This document shows positions 37,356 to 49,470 of a DNA stretch of 64,000 nucleotides, in pieces. Under the pieces are notes generated by a model. It ran no database searches and was not told the origin of the DNA. It saw only the letters and a program-made list of their open reading frames with translations. The position numbers were made by a program, and so were the translations under genes. Every line of letters starts with the position of its first letter. Positions within the stretch are counted from its first letter, which is position 1. The DNA is from Agroathelia rolfsii (lineage: Eukaryota > Basidiomycota > Agaricomycetes > Amylocorticiales > Amylocorticiaceae), in NCBI GenBank assembly GCA_018343915.1, contig JABRWF010000004.1, positions 3,534,001-3,598,000 on the forward strand. Direction: 5' to 3'.

Positions 37356-39004
37356 TCATGTCGTCGGTTTCCTTCTTGGATCCCTTGCCTCTGTGGCTTT
37401 CAACTTATCCTGTACCTCCTGCTGAAACTCCATCTGAATATTGATGCATAGAGCAGCAAGACACATGAAAAATAAGAGTCAGCATATGTCCACCATCAGC
37501 AAAGCTTATTGATAATCAAGGGGAAACAGGGAGAAAGAGGGCAAGTTCTCCGTGTCCTTTTCCCCCCTTCCTCGATAGGAATACGCACATCGGAATCATA
37601 TGCCTCTTTAAGCGGCTTGACCGTCTCTCGCGACCAACCGAATTCCTTCATGAACTGCTCCTGACGCGTTTCATCGGCCACCAGGAATCTCATGGCGCGC
37701 GTACGTGCTCTCGGATCCGTCATGCGCCACAACGAAGCGATGTTGCTAGGAAACATGCGCGCAATAGCAAGTTTTTCCTGCTCTGCTATTTTTTTCTGTT
37801 TTTCTTCGAGATCGCGTAGCGTCCTTTGGTTTGTCTCCCGCAATAGACGGTCGTTTTCCTTCCATTGTTGTTCGTATACTGCAGGATCACGCCACCGATC
37901 GATCATCTGGGAACATTGATATGTGGTGAGTCGTTAGATTCAAGAAGATGACAAAAGAGAGAGAGAGAGAAACAAGGAGATGAGATGGAGATAGGCGAGA
38001 GGAGATATTGTGCGTAATCATCGGCACTATCAGCGCCATCATCTTTCGTCGTCGTGTATCGTGTATATCAATAGGGCAACGTTGCATGAGAGGAAGCCGT
38101 GTAGATCGCGTACAGTATCCAACGGGCATCACTCTACGGGCAACTTGTCACTTGGCAACGCCTAACGAACGAACGCGCCACGCCCCTGATGAGGATACGC
38201 TTCTGAAACTAGACATGACCGTCCACAACATCTAAAACACGGCGATCTCTTCATGTGCTTTGCAGCCAGTGGGGATACTGTCCTGTTATCTTTTGACTTA
38301 CCTCTCGCTCGGCATCCGCTTCTGGGTTGTTACCTGTGTACTGGGGGGCACCTTGTACTCTGGCCAGATACCCGTCGTGCACCAACCTATGACGCTCCCG
38401 CGCCTGGTTCGACAACCACTCAGCCATCAGGCGTTGCTGCTGCTCCTTGCGCTCCTTGATCTCGCTCGCGACGCTCGCTGCTGTCTCGGGCTCGGGCTTG
38501 AACTCGCGTAGGGCCTGGAGACTGTTTGGGTTTTTCATTTGTGTATTTTTTTTTCGTTTTAACTTTCGATAATAATGAATCATAATTATGGATTGAATGA
38601 TCGACATCGTGGGGACTAGTTCATTGCAAGATGATCGTGATGGGGCTGTTCCATTACTGCTACCGCCGCCCACCAGCTCAGGCCACATAATTAAGTGGAT
38701 GTTTAATAAAAGACGGTCGCTTGGTTGATTTCGCATGCAGCGCGGATCACAGAGCACGAGGGAAAGGAGACAGATTGGGTACTGCCTGTTGTAATACGAT
38801 ATGCGTAGCAACAACTTTGCAGCTGGTTGCTTACCTGGGGAAATCAGATCCCTTGTGATCCAGTAGCCATTCAGAAAACTGTTGACGGCGTGCTTTGCCT
38901 ACGTTGTCCTTGAGCGAGGGTGATGGTAGCGTCGTCTGCTGGTCTCTGCGTGAGGGGATGAAGATGTTCGGCAGCGTTGGCGTTGACGGTGACCGGGCAG
39001 ACAT
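37356..39004 (-). CDS. unrecognised charged helical protein, 261 aa
   Basis: Minus-strand exons 39004-38835, 38521-38302, 37906-37589, 37433-37356; 786 nt with consistent phases. I do not recognise the family. The N terminus is Ser/Thr/Pro-rich (residues 1-35), then a basic segment ending EWLLDHKGSDFPR. The centre is long, charged and helical (KERKEQQQRLMAEWLSNQ; RDPAVYEQQWKENDRLLRE; LRDLEEKQKKIAEQEKLAIA), followed by MFPSNIASLWRMTDPRARTRAMRFL and FGWSRETVKPLKEAYDSD, then a basic tail. No signal peptide or transmembrane segment. Introns 1 to 3 are long for this genome (313, 395 and 155 nt). It diverges from the VPS9 gene across 255 bp. A coiled-coil scaffold or mitochondrial accessory protein is possible; no function claimed. 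Confidence 0.8.
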
Positions 39005-39259
39005 GACGAGAGTATTACTCGTATCGTTGGCAACTTTTGTGTAGGATTATTTTTCGAATATAAAATATAGGTTATGAGGTATGAACCCGAGTGATGCTGA
39101 AATGATGATACTGGTGATGAAAGTCAAGGAGTAAGGGCCGATGTTGTTTCTGCTGCTGCTCGTCGTTGTCATCATCGTTCTTCTCTGCTTAGCGCCTTCA
39201 TGAACATCATTCTCAGCTAATCCCAAAACACATACCACATCGTTCCCCCAGTCCACACA
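39005..39259. promoter_or_regulatory. divergent promoter, unknown gene / VPS9 gene
   Basis: 255 bp between opposing start codons; presumably both promoters. No TATA box evident. Confidence 0.4.
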
Positions 39260-42200
39260 ATGAGCACAAACAGACGCGACCATCTTTTCCCATCCATGTC
39301 GCTTGGACGCAGCAGCAGTTCCCAGGTTCCCCGCATTGGGTCGACCGAGTCTTTGACCGCCCACCCGCTGCTGTCGCCCACACCAACAGCGACCACATTC
39401 TCGTCCTCGGCGACCGCCATACCAGCTAGTGGCAGCAGCAGCAGCCTCAACAGCATGGCAAATCCCGGCGTCGGCGCCGCCCGTGACGAATCCTCGATGC
39501 CCAAGTACGTACCCTACACGCCTCGGCAGCGTGCGGGCCCCACAACGGCGGCGAGCACGACCATGGGTACGATGCAGCAAAATCCACAGCAGCACCAGCA
39601 GTACCCCCATGGCGGTGATGCTGCGAGCCGGCTACAGCTCATGGCTCTCAAGGCTGCGGCGCAGAACATTGGCCTCGACCCTGGTATGCTTGGTTGGGCG
39701 ATGCTCGAGCGCCTCATCAGTGAAGGCGCTGGTGGAGGTGCTGCTACCGCTACCGCTACTACTATTGGTCCTGGGGCAAGCGCAAGGCAGGAATGGAATG
39801 AGATTTGGTCTGCGATCTCTACTGGAAAGGTACTTCTTGTCGAATTATCGTGTAATCTACCAACTGATGCGTGGTTTTTGTTTTTCTTCTTGAATATATA
39901 TATATAGGCTACCCTCTTGTTGCCTTTAGAGCATCAAGCCCATGGGCACCATGAACTCATCACGCCCGAGTTCGTGAAAGATCATGTTGTGCTCTATGAT
40001 GCTTCTTCGACAGAGATCATCACTCTCTCGGGTTTACGCGGCACTTTGGACGAGCAACAGCATCAGCTCACGTTTCGTTCATCGCTCTCGCCAAACACCA
40101 AAGCATTTCAGGCACTACTATTACCTACGACGCGTGCATCGACACTATCCGCCTTGCCACCTTTACCACTCCTACCCACGCCATCGACATACCCAAGCTA
40201 TACGCTCCCATCATATACCGCATCTCTGCCCCTCCCGCCCCGACTTTCATCTACTTCATCTGCGGGAGTGGGATCACCATCGAAACCACCATTACCACCC
40301 CGCCCAGGCACCCGCCCGTCTGCGCCAGCAGCCAGCTCGACCGCCTCGCGCTTCGCCTCCCTCTTCGGCCGCGCGCCAGCATCAGCGACCCTCTCGTCCC
40401 CCTCATCTACATCCGCATCCCTCCCACCCGCAGCATCTCAACAACAGACCACATCCCAACAACAACAGCCCACACACCCAGATACGACAGCAGACCAAGC
40501 CGGTATTACCGTAGGCGCATTCGCAATCAACCGCCGCATTGCGCGCAAGGATCTCGGCAAGGCGCTCATTAAGTCCCTCCGCGGCGAGGTTAAAGATGCC
40601 TTGCGCGGCGCCTCGTGCCCCGCGTGGGTCGTTGAGCGCACACAGGCATTCACGGAGGGGCTGTATCCGCTCGTGAAGCCGCCGAAGGTGATTGCGGCTG
40701 CCATGGCGGCCTCTACGACATCGTCGTATGCGCGGAGGAGGATGAATAACTCGGCAGATGATAGAGAGGGTAGTGGTACTAATACTGCTGGGTATGATGG
40801 GAATGAGCCGGAGTACGTCGTCGCCCCGCCCGAGGCGGACCCTGCTGTGGTATCGGAACGGTTCAGGGAGTTTTATGCGCTGCTGGAGGACGATCTGCGG
40901 TCGGGTAATGGGGTTCGTCCAATCCTGGGCGGCAGGCGGAAGAGTAGGGCTAGGATGAAGGATGGTGTGGCTGCGGGTGGGAATCATTATTATGACGATG
41001 AGACGACGATGACGCCGATGTCAGAGAAGAAGGGCGAGAGCGAGGCGCGTGTTGTACAGATATTGGAGGTGGTGGAGAGGACGGTGTGTAGTCTTTTTTA
41101 TGATAGGTGGCTTATTTTTTTTTTCTTTCTCTTTTTCTTTTTCTATTTCCCCTTCCTTGTTTTCTTGTCTACCTTCTTTTTGATATGTCCTTGTGAGTGA
41201 CACAGTTTCCTGGTGCTAACTACCCTTTTCTCCTCTCAAAAAGGCTATTCATCATGACCTCGTCCGACGATGCCTCGCACGACGAGGCGCTCACGAGCCG
41301 GATTGCAGCCTTGCACATGCTCGATCTCAATCTGGGCCATCTCGACGTCGATGTTGGCGAGGCCGGTGCAGACGTTGATGTGATAGTTCGTGCTTGTGGG
41401 GAAAGTGAGTGCCCGTACCTTCCATATTCACTTGATAAAGGCCAACATCGCATATCATAAGCCCTCACGCAGTTAGAAGCATGCCGATCTCCGACGGACA
41501 AGTCTGCAGTCCTTGTCGCGGCGCATAAAGTCATTGTTGGTATGTCCCTTCATTTCCGCTCTTGCTTATCACGATCCCATCCTAGATATCTGTGTTTACG
41601 ATATGAATTGAAATGTTCTAATATGAAAATGATGATGTGATTTTTTAGACGGCCTTGGTAAACTCCTGCCCGTCAAGCTCCGTGCACCAGGTGAAGGCAG
41701 AGACAAGGTTGATACGCGACCACCACTGCCAAAGCGCCGCGGGCTACCCTCGGCGAAGGAAGAGGAAGAAGAGGTGATGGTGGCATCGCCTGTTGATATG
41801 TCCGAAGAAAAGGTGGCGCCGCTTGATTCCGGCGGCGAGACGCCCGCGCCGGGTGGAGAGGTGAAGGGAAGTGCAGAAAATGCGGAAGAAGAAGACGAAG
41901 AGGATGGTGATGATGAGGAAGAAGAGGAGGAAGAGGGCAGTGAGGAGGAAGAGGAGGAGGAAGAGGGAAAGGAAAAGGAAAAGGAAGAAAAGGGACCCGA
42001 TGGCAGTGAACATCCGCCTTTATCCTCGCCACAAAAAGAAACCAATGACACTGTTAGCATCGTCGGCAACCAGGAGGAGAAAGCTACTACTGCTACCACC
42101 TCTGCACCGCCTATCACTGAACCTCCAAGGTCTTCATCTGGACCCCCTCCTCTGCTGACAATCTCCCCCGCTGCAGCTGAAACACCGACGCCTGTCTCGG

Positions 42201-43673
42201 GCGATGTACTCTTCCCTTTACTGATTTTCTCCGCCGTGAAAGCCAACCCACCTCACCTTGTCTCGCACTTACTCTTTACGGAGCGATTCCGGAACCAAGC
42301 CATAGGAGGTGGAGAGCGCGAATATTGCCTTGTGAACTTGCTCGCCGTCGTCGGTTTCCTCGAGAACGTCGACTTGCAGGCGCTCGGACTTACCGCAAGC
42401 ACTGCCAATGAGCAAGAAGAAAGTGAAGCAGGAGGCAAGAAGATGATCAGTACGGCAGAGCTGACGCCTATCCCGATCTCGCCTGTGCCTGTGGTGCAGC
42501 AACAGTCCGCCGCTACTGGTACGATCCAGCAACAACAGCAGAAGCAGGGCAGTGGTATGCTGCTGAGCGGTGCAACTCTTCGTGGACGCATGGAGCAGCA
42601 GGTGGACGCGATTGCCGGCTCAGCAAACAAAGTTATTTCGGGCGTCGTGGACAGCTCGTTTGGTGTCTTGCGCTCGCTCTTACCTGGGCAGCAACAGCAA
42701 CAGCAGCAATCTGCCGCGAGTGGTGCAGCAGGAGCAACGCTGGGCTCGGCCATAGCGGAGGACGAGGACGCCGCCGACTCGCTGTGGAATGGAATCCGGC
42801 CTGGTGCGCGCAGACGCGAGAGCGGGTTCAGTATCGCGGGTATTGCGGCTAGTTTGCCTGTGCGTAGCTTGTCGCGCCATTCGATGCGCGATGGCGACGA
42901 TGACGAGGAGGGCGGGCAGCAGATGATCGATGTGCCCAGTCGGCCGGGGTCTGTGCGGTCCGTATATGCGGGGAGCAGTAGTGATGAAGATGAGGATGAG
43001 GATGAGGACGAAGATGAAGAGGACGAAAATGGTCGGTCGCGTGTGAATAGTAGTGAGGAAGGAGAGGAGGACGAAGATGAGGAGGGCGAAGGGGACGACG
43101 ACAACTACGTGGGCTCATTCCATGATACAAGAAGTATTCGGAGCTTCGAGAGCATGATGAGTAGTGCCAAGGAGGGCGGCGGTAAGAAGAAGGAGCGTAA
43201 GAGTCTTTCGGATCGGCTGGCTACGGTCTCGGGGCTGACGACGAAGCTGGTGCATCCAACGGACTTGTTCAAGGTATGCATTTCTGTCGTCGCTCTCTTT
43301 GACACAGTTGTTGACGTATTTCATTATTCGCAATCACTAGGATTCTCCTTCCCCCCGCCGTCCCCCACTACTCACACCTGTCGCCGTTAATAATAATGTT
43401 AGTAGCAACAGGTTCGACAGTCCCGTGTCTTCGCGCCCGTCCTCGCCCGTCTCCATTTCAATCACTGCCCCGCCGGGCGCATCATCACACTCGGGCGTGA
43501 CCGGACTCGGACTCATGGCACCCCCTCCACCTCTTCCACCCAAGGTTGCCCCACCCGTGGCGAGGTTTATGGAGTGTAGAGAGGATGATCTGCGGGTCTC
43601 CGAGGTAGCAGAGTTGCTAAAGGATTATAGGAGGTTAGCTAACGCTATGAAGGCGCTTCATCTGTTTGAGTGA
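39260..43673 (+). CDS. large VPS9-domain protein (Rab5-type guanine nucleotide exchange factor)
   Basis: Exons 39260-39829, 39908-41106, 41244-41404, 41477-41539, 41649-43273, 43341-43673; 3,951 nt, 1,316 aa, all phases consistent. N-terminal ~200 residues are Ser/Pro/Gln-rich; a conserved block (LLLPLEHQ, FVKDHVVLYDAS) and a long Pro/Ser-rich spacer follow. The VPS9 region spans the middle: LFYDRLF...DEALTSRIAALHML, KACRSPTDKSAVLVAAHKVIVDGLGKLLP, then an acidic Glu/Asp insert, then LFPLLIFSAVKANPPHLVSHLLFTERFRN (catalytic core with conserved Pro/Asn) and GEREYCLVNLLAVVGFLENVD. This domain activates Rab5-family GTPases for endosomal traffic. The C-terminal third is acidic and polyQ/Ser-rich, ending in a proline-rich then helical segment. 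The acidic insert inside the VPS9 fold (41,880-41,990) is unusually long. Closest named relatives may be Vrl1 or GAPVD1-type GEFs; not certain. Confidence 0.85.
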
Positions 43674-44034
43674 TGTGTTATATAGACGTGTATACAGAGT
43701 TGCTGGATTTTACTTTCTTCTATCATTACTTCTCTTCTATTACTAGCTGTTACTGTAGTACACCTAAATATTTCAACCGTGGAACATGCTTCTTTGCTCG
43801 ATTCATTCAACTTAATCTGCCTACAGATTCCACATTCAGCTGCACATATTTCTCTACGCTACCCCTACTAGGTAATCATATGCAAGTACGATTGAGACAA
43901 TCGAGAACAAAATATATTACATGCTAGCGATGCTACTACTATTCGCGACCAAAAAAGTTCAGAGGATCCACATGTTGACTATGTATCAATGCTGTGTGCT
44001 GTTGAAAACAATTAGCGTCAAATGAATTCAACCT
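43674..44034. other. 3' flank of the VPS9 gene
   Basis: AT-rich, no gene seen. Confidence 0.5.
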
Positions 44035-44995
44035 CATCATCTAAATTACAAAGCCATTCTACGAGATTGTGAATAGCGAGCCAGGTCATCTCTTCATGAG
44101 GAAATTCCAAACTAGAGCGAACATCGTATGCCCATCGTACCAAGTGATGCAGTGGCATCGATCCATTTTATGAGTTTCGTATCTTGCAAATCCGGTCGTT
44201 GATTACGAATAACTCGGGAGAGGGTAAAGGGCAACGAAGAATATCCTCAGGACTATAGCCCATAATCCTACATGACGCATGAAATGTATATCCAACGTGT
44301 CTAGGCCGACAGTATGGCGTAATACTGAGGAGACCTGCTCCGACATTGGTCCCCAGCTTTCTACTTCAAGTTCAAGATGATAAATAGCGAGTTTCGTCAA
44401 TTGACTACACATTTGCGCAGTATTTCTGAACCCGAAATGGCCAGATCCCGAAGTAAGGAATAGTTGGCTTCAATCTGCTCCCTTATGAGTGATTCTGGGT
44501 CCACACCAGTATCAATGCATTTAGAAACCAGCAACCGTTCCAGGCAGTGAAAGTGGGAGCCAATGGTATCATCTGGGTATGATCTTATAGGTGTTTATTT
44601 GGCAAAATAATATGCGAGTAAAAAAGAAGTTAACACCAACCCTGGAATTGAGACCGAGAGTCTTAAGAGATTCTTTAGGAGTGCTGAGAGACAAGATCGG
44701 GGCACACTTCCTATATACACGACCAGCTAAACGGTTGGATCCGAGGTATCATCCGTATGGCCTCCATTAAATAACCTTGAAAATGCTTAATAAAATCCTC
44801 CGAAGAAAGTAAAATAGTTAACTCACGGTACTCAAAAATCGAGGCTTCATTTACAAACAAGGACTTTTAGGTCTCTTATGACCGACGCAAATTGCGTATT
44901 CGATATAACTTCACGAAGAATGTCCCATGTTTGGCCAGTCACTGGCAGGTATCTGTCTTCTCATCCACGAAGAGGAGGGTAACAGAACTGACGAT
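44035..44995 (-). pseudogene. F-box/LRR-like gene remnant
   Basis: On the minus strand, several short stretches read like leucine-rich repeats of fungal F-box proteins but sit in different frames: TWDILREVISNTQFASVIRDLKVLV near 44,880-44,950; MEAIRMIPRIQPF near 44,740; LERLLVSKCIDTGVDPESL and SLLRDLAISG near 44,460-44,550; CSQLTKLAIYHLELEVESWG near 44,350-44,410; and DILRCPLPSPELFV near 44,210-44,250. At least one shift (between LAISG and the CSQLTKL stretch) and another (after the DTLDIHF stretch) cannot be repaired with introns I can find, so this is probably decayed. An intact gene with unusual introns is the alternative. Confidence 0.45.
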
Positions 44996-45456
44996 TAAGC
45001 GTTGAGCTATGCTATATAAAGCGCGAGACACCACTGGGCATGAGACCAGAAAAGACAGCCCAGGACATTCTCCCAGGCCTTCAAGGGAAGCTGAATGGGT
45101 CTGTCCATGATGATGGTAGCGTTGTGATCATGGTAGCTATGGATTGATGGTGAGCTGTCCTTGACATTCAGTCATCTCCTGCAAAGTTATTAATTCACTG
45201 TGCTCAGTGAAAGTCAGTGCCATTGGCCATCATTTATTAAATATGGCATTCCTCAGGAACTCAAGCTCAAGCCGTAGCAAGTGTGCATACTAAAAGATGG
45301 CATATAATTACGATATAAACCCAGCACATATACATTCATCGCGACGTTCATCTTGCACCCATACCCCAAGCCCATCATGATATACAAGAAAACACAGATA
45401 AAATGGAGGGGAGAAGATAATAAACAAATGAAAATGACATCAATGACTGGCCCTAT
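44996..45456. other. intergenic, nothing recognised
   Basis: 461 bp between the F-box-like remnant and the 3' end of the ADA1 gene; no gene or repeat seen. Confidence 0.45.
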
Positions 45457-46631
45457 TCATCTGAGTCCTCTCAACGCTTCACGCACGACGCTCCGTTCGC
45501 CAAGCAAAGCAAACATCTGCCAACGCTGATCTCGCACCTCGCGGTCTTTGAGCACAAGCAGGTCTTCTTCCTCCTCGGGCTCCTGCTCGCCAAGAGCGAG
45601 ACGCATGGCAGCTGCAGAGCCACCGGGAAGGAGTGCAGGCGCGAGCGTGAACAGCGCATCGAATGATGCGGAAGTTAATATAGGTGAGGACGAGGAAGAC
45701 GAGGAAGTAGTAGCAGGGGCAGAGGAAGAGGAAGAGGAAAGTGGGTTTGAGGGAGTGATTGACGTGATGGAATTAGAGGCGGCGGTGAGGGTGAGGGCTT
45801 GACTGATGATGGACTTGAGTTTGGCCTGGAGGGAAGCGGGTTAGTCAACCCCCAGGAGGATATGAGTTTACAAGTCTACACAAACCTCAAAAGCCAGCAT
45901 AAGCAGTTGAGACACTTGACGGTTGGGGTTGCCGAGGTTGTGTTGAGCGGCGATGAGGTTGATGCGGTCTGCGATGTGCTGCTGGGTGGGCGTACGAGAG
46001 ATCTGGGCGAGTTGAAGAGGTAGCCTACCACCAGGAGGTTCTTGAGAATCAGAAAGACATCTCAAATGAATTAATACAGTCTTCTAAGACGTAACATTGG
46101 CACACATACCTCCCCGCTCTGTAAGCAAGACTACGCCACGCTCACGCGCAATCTCGTCCATGTCTGGACGCGGTCTGAGCTCGCCAGGGGGTGCGTTCTG
46201 TAGGGCCCTGAGACGCTCACGCTCTCTTCTGCCAAGGCCCATGGCCCACTTTCTAAGGCGAGTGGAATGCATCGAGACGTCGTCGCCACCCTCATGGAGC
46301 GAGCGCTTGCGCTTCTTGACAGGTTTTGGTACCTCTGGCGGGGGTGTGGGTAGACGCTTGTGGTACGTTGTGGCATCAAAGAGAGATATTATCAGAGCAT
46401 TGTGAAGCTGTACTGGGGTAATGTTAGGAGAAAGAAGACGAGAAAGTTGAAGGGAAGAGACATGCAAAGGCTGGCCGAGTGGTCGAGCGAGTTAAGGACG
46501 ACGTCCTCAAATTCCGTACGAGAGATCCTGCCTGAGACGAATTTGTCGAGGGCGTCGAAGTAGGCAGGAGCCTTGTCGCCCAGCTGACTGTTTATCTGCG
46601 CCTTGATTGTCGCTGTCGAAGAGAGGGACAT
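45457..46631 (-). CDS. SAGA-complex subunit Hfi1/Ada1-like transcriptional adaptor
   Basis: Minus-strand exons 46631-46466, 46412-46110, 46040-45886, 45825-45457; 993 nt, 330 aa. The N terminus has the family start (TATIKAQINSQLGDKAPAYFDALDKFVSGRISRTEFED), a helical region leading to QLHNALIISLFDATT, then KPVKKRKRSLHEGGDD and LRKWAMGLGRRERERLRAL. The middle has LPLQLAQISRTPTQQHIADRINLIAAQH, then a Ser-rich stretch and EEEDLLVLKDREVRDQRWQMFALLG. This pattern matches Hfi1/Ada1 (TADA1), a SAGA core subunit that links histone acetylation to transcription. The first intron (46465-46413) has no in-phase GT donor; a GC donor (TTT|GCATGT) gives the expected L-QLHNALI. It is divergent from the makorin-like gene across 243 bp. 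Confidence 0.9.
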
Positions 46632-46874
46632 GGTGGTGGCAAAGGCGAGGTGATGTAATACCAAGTAACACTAATAAAGACAAGTTACATATAACAAAGA
46701 TAACATGATAGTATTGTTACTATTGTCACTAAGATTGCTGACTTAATTAAGCAGATAAGTGACTCCTACTATTACTTCCGTCATCATCTCCGAGTCTCCA
46801 TCCAACCACGACAGCCTGAGCGACTATCTCTCCACTCACCGAGTCTCCAGCTAGCTGCTAGCGTGTTATCTGGT
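46632..46874. promoter_or_regulatory. divergent promoter ADA1 / makorin-like gene
   Basis: 243 bp between opposing start codons. AT-rich core and a direct TCATC/GTCTCC-rich part on the makorin side; no clear TATA. Confidence 0.4.
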
Positions 46875-49470
46875 ATGGATCGTCCATCGACATCCAAGCC
46901 GCGTGGGGTTTGCAAATATTATACAACACCCAGGGGTTGTTTTGCTGGAAAGAACTGCAAGTTTCTCCATGGGGAGTCAGAAACACTAACGCCCTTTGAC
47001 AAGGCAAAGACTTGTATCTACTACACCAAGGGTATGATATTATGCATTTAATGCTCCCTAATATTATCGACTGATTTCCTCCCCCCCCCCCCCCCCTCCC
47101 CAGGCTTCTGCAAACATGGCGATAAATGCTGGTTCCTCCATATCGATTCCCCCACGGGGAATCCTATTGCGGCCGAGCAAGATGCATCACAAGAAGACTG
47201 CTCCATTTGTTTGGATATTCCATCAACATATGGCTTACTGAGTCAGCAACTTACCATCACTGTAATGAGCACAGATTCTCATGGGATATATGCTCTATCA
47301 TCCAGGTGACTGCAGCCATGTCTTCTGTCTTCCTTGCGTTAGGCAGTGGCGTGACTCCCAGGGCAAGTCAGAAGACGTCGTCGAATCTGGCAACACGAAG
47401 AAGTGCCCCCTTTGTCGGGTCACGTCTCGCTTTATCGTTCCTTCCAGCAGATTCTATCCTGAAAACCATCCCGGCAAGGCAAAAGTAATTGAAGCATACA
47501 AGGAAAGTACCAAGAGGATACCCTGCAAGTGAATCGCACTCGTACTCTTCTTCGTCTTTCCCGAGATCTAACAATGGCCTTCAGATACTTCCAAGAGACC
47601 AAGAATTCTTCGTCTCCTATATGCCCGTTCGGCAGTGAATGCTTCTATGCACATATCAACGACGATGGCACGCCCTATCAGTTTTCCGGAGGTGCCTCTC
47701 GCTGGATGTCGGTATGTATCCTACCATCCATCACGGTTTTGCCTCTCAGATCTAAGTACATGCTTTTGCTGCCATAATAGATTTATAAGCGTCGAAATCG
47801 CCCTCGGGTCTATTTATCCGATGCTTGGGACTCTGTCGATCACTTTGCCATTGATCTCTTTCACCTCTTCCGGAACTCAGATATTAGTGCAACCCTCGAG
47901 TCGATCCGCCAACGTCTGCCCGATTTACTTCCCGATGCGGGCCATCATGAAGAGGACGAGGAATCATCACAGAATGAGCGGCAGAATCAAATTGAATCTG
48001 CTGAAGAGGCGCAACAACGGGTGCCACATGGGGTTACCATCGTAAGTAGCTGTCTCTTTTTTTATTATCATCTTGGTTTCCAACGTATCATGTTCAACGA
48101 AAATTCTACTTCAGCCGGATATGCCTGCTTCGTTCTCAGCTCTTGATGGTAATATGATCGCAGATCATGGAACTGAGGAGGAAAACATGTCCTTACAGAG
48201 AGTGCTTGAGAGCATTCATGGTTTATATGATGATGATGATACATATGACGACACATATTCACCAACATCTGATGTCTCAATGGAATTGGCCCTTTCAGAA
48301 TCGTCGCATCAAGATGTCAGTGACAGTGATGACGAAGCTCAACTTACGCCATTTCTAGTTGATCCCAGTGAACGGACAACGCGTTCGCTGCCCTCCTCCC
48401 CCCGACGGTCTGCGTCCAGTATCTCATTTGATAGGCCTGCATCCCGGCTATCTGTTTCTTCCTTGTTAGAAGCTGGTCCATTCGTCCAATCATTAATCGA
48501 CTTGAACCTCCTGGTTTCGAGGCCAGCTACTCCTCCTATCGTAGCTACGCCCCCAACGGCAACAGCAACGACTGCAGACGCCGGCAATGCCACATTACCA
48601 TCAACATCCTCTTCCTTATCCTCATCTACGGCTTCTCATCTATCCCCTCCGACAGCAGCAACTGCACCTAGTACCGCCCATACCGCATTCAATTCTTCTC
48701 CGCTTTCACCGCATGCACGCCCATTCACTCCCGCCTCGACACTCCTACGGCCTGCTGCTGCATTCGCCACTGCCACTTCCTCTTTAACAATAACAGCACC
48801 AAGCAGCATCGGCGGCGGAGCGAGCGGACACTACCTCCGCTTGCCATCCCCACTCCCGCGATCGCCGCGCCCGTCGCCGCCATCACCAGGGCGAGCATTT
48901 GCAGGCATGGACGGGGAGAGCTCGATGGTGATTGATCTTGATGAAGATGATTCAGTTGATGATGAAGTCTGCGAGGATACTGACGGAGCTGGGCGGAGTG
49001 GGGCCATAGACAGCGGTGTGTTGACAGTGGTTGCGGAAGACGAAGAGCAGCAGCAACGTTCTGCGCCTCCAATGGTATTGGTCACTGCGACCGCCACCAC
49101 CACCACCCCCTCCCCTTCGGCTTCAGGGGCTGTGCCGCCTGCTGGCCAAGTGTCCTCACCCTCTCCGCAAGGGGCGGATGAGAATATCAACTCCAGCAGC
49201 GGTAACAACATCGAGCGAAGGCTCGCGGCGCTGCATGATTCCGATCCGCCATTCGTCACTGATGGGCGGGGGCGTGTTGTCTGGAGTCGGCATGGTCAAC
49301 AACAGCAGCAGCAGCAGCAACAACACAGGAAGAGCATCATAAATGTGAACAACAACACTCGACGCGAGGGGGGTGTTGAGCCTCCTGTTGCTGTCGTGGT
49401 TGCTGCTACCACTGTAGGCAGTAACGACAGCAGCAGCAACCCAGGAAGCTCTGCTCAGCATGCGGAATAA
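46875..49470 (+). CDS. makorin-like E3 ubiquitin ligase (C3H1-C3H1-RING-C3H1) with long disordered tail
   Basis: Exons 46875-47031, 47104-47241, 47306-47528, 47585-47711, 47781-48041, 48115-49470; 2,262 nt, 753 aa, phases consistent. Two C3H1 zinc fingers open the protein (CKYYTTPRGCFAGKNCKFLH and CIYYTKGFCKHGDKCWFLH). A RING follows: CSICLDIPSTYGLL, then CSHVFCLPCVRQW across an intron, then CPLC. A third C3H1 (CKYF...CPFGSECFYAH) completes the makorin order, then RWMS/IYKRRNRPRVYLSDAWDSV. Makorins are RNA-binding E3 ligases. The C-terminal ~450 residues are Ser/Thr/Pro-rich with an acidic patch and a nine-Gln run (about 49,298-49,326). Intron 1 carries a 16-nt C run at its polypyrimidine tract. 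Related proteins end soon after the last zinc finger, so the tail is an extension. Confidence 0.9.
47081..47096 (+). repeat. C homopolymer (16 nt) in makorin intron 1
   Basis: Uninterrupted run of 16 C just upstream of the splice acceptor at 47101-47103, interrupted once and then continued as CCC; it serves as the polypyrimidine tract. Confidence 0.9.

Noticed and set aside
46440..46520. tRNA-like string GGCTGGCCGAGTGGTCGAGC resembling a tRNA-Leu/Ser D-arm
   Set aside because: Lies in the antisense of ADA1 coding sequence and lacks the T-loop and acceptor stem.
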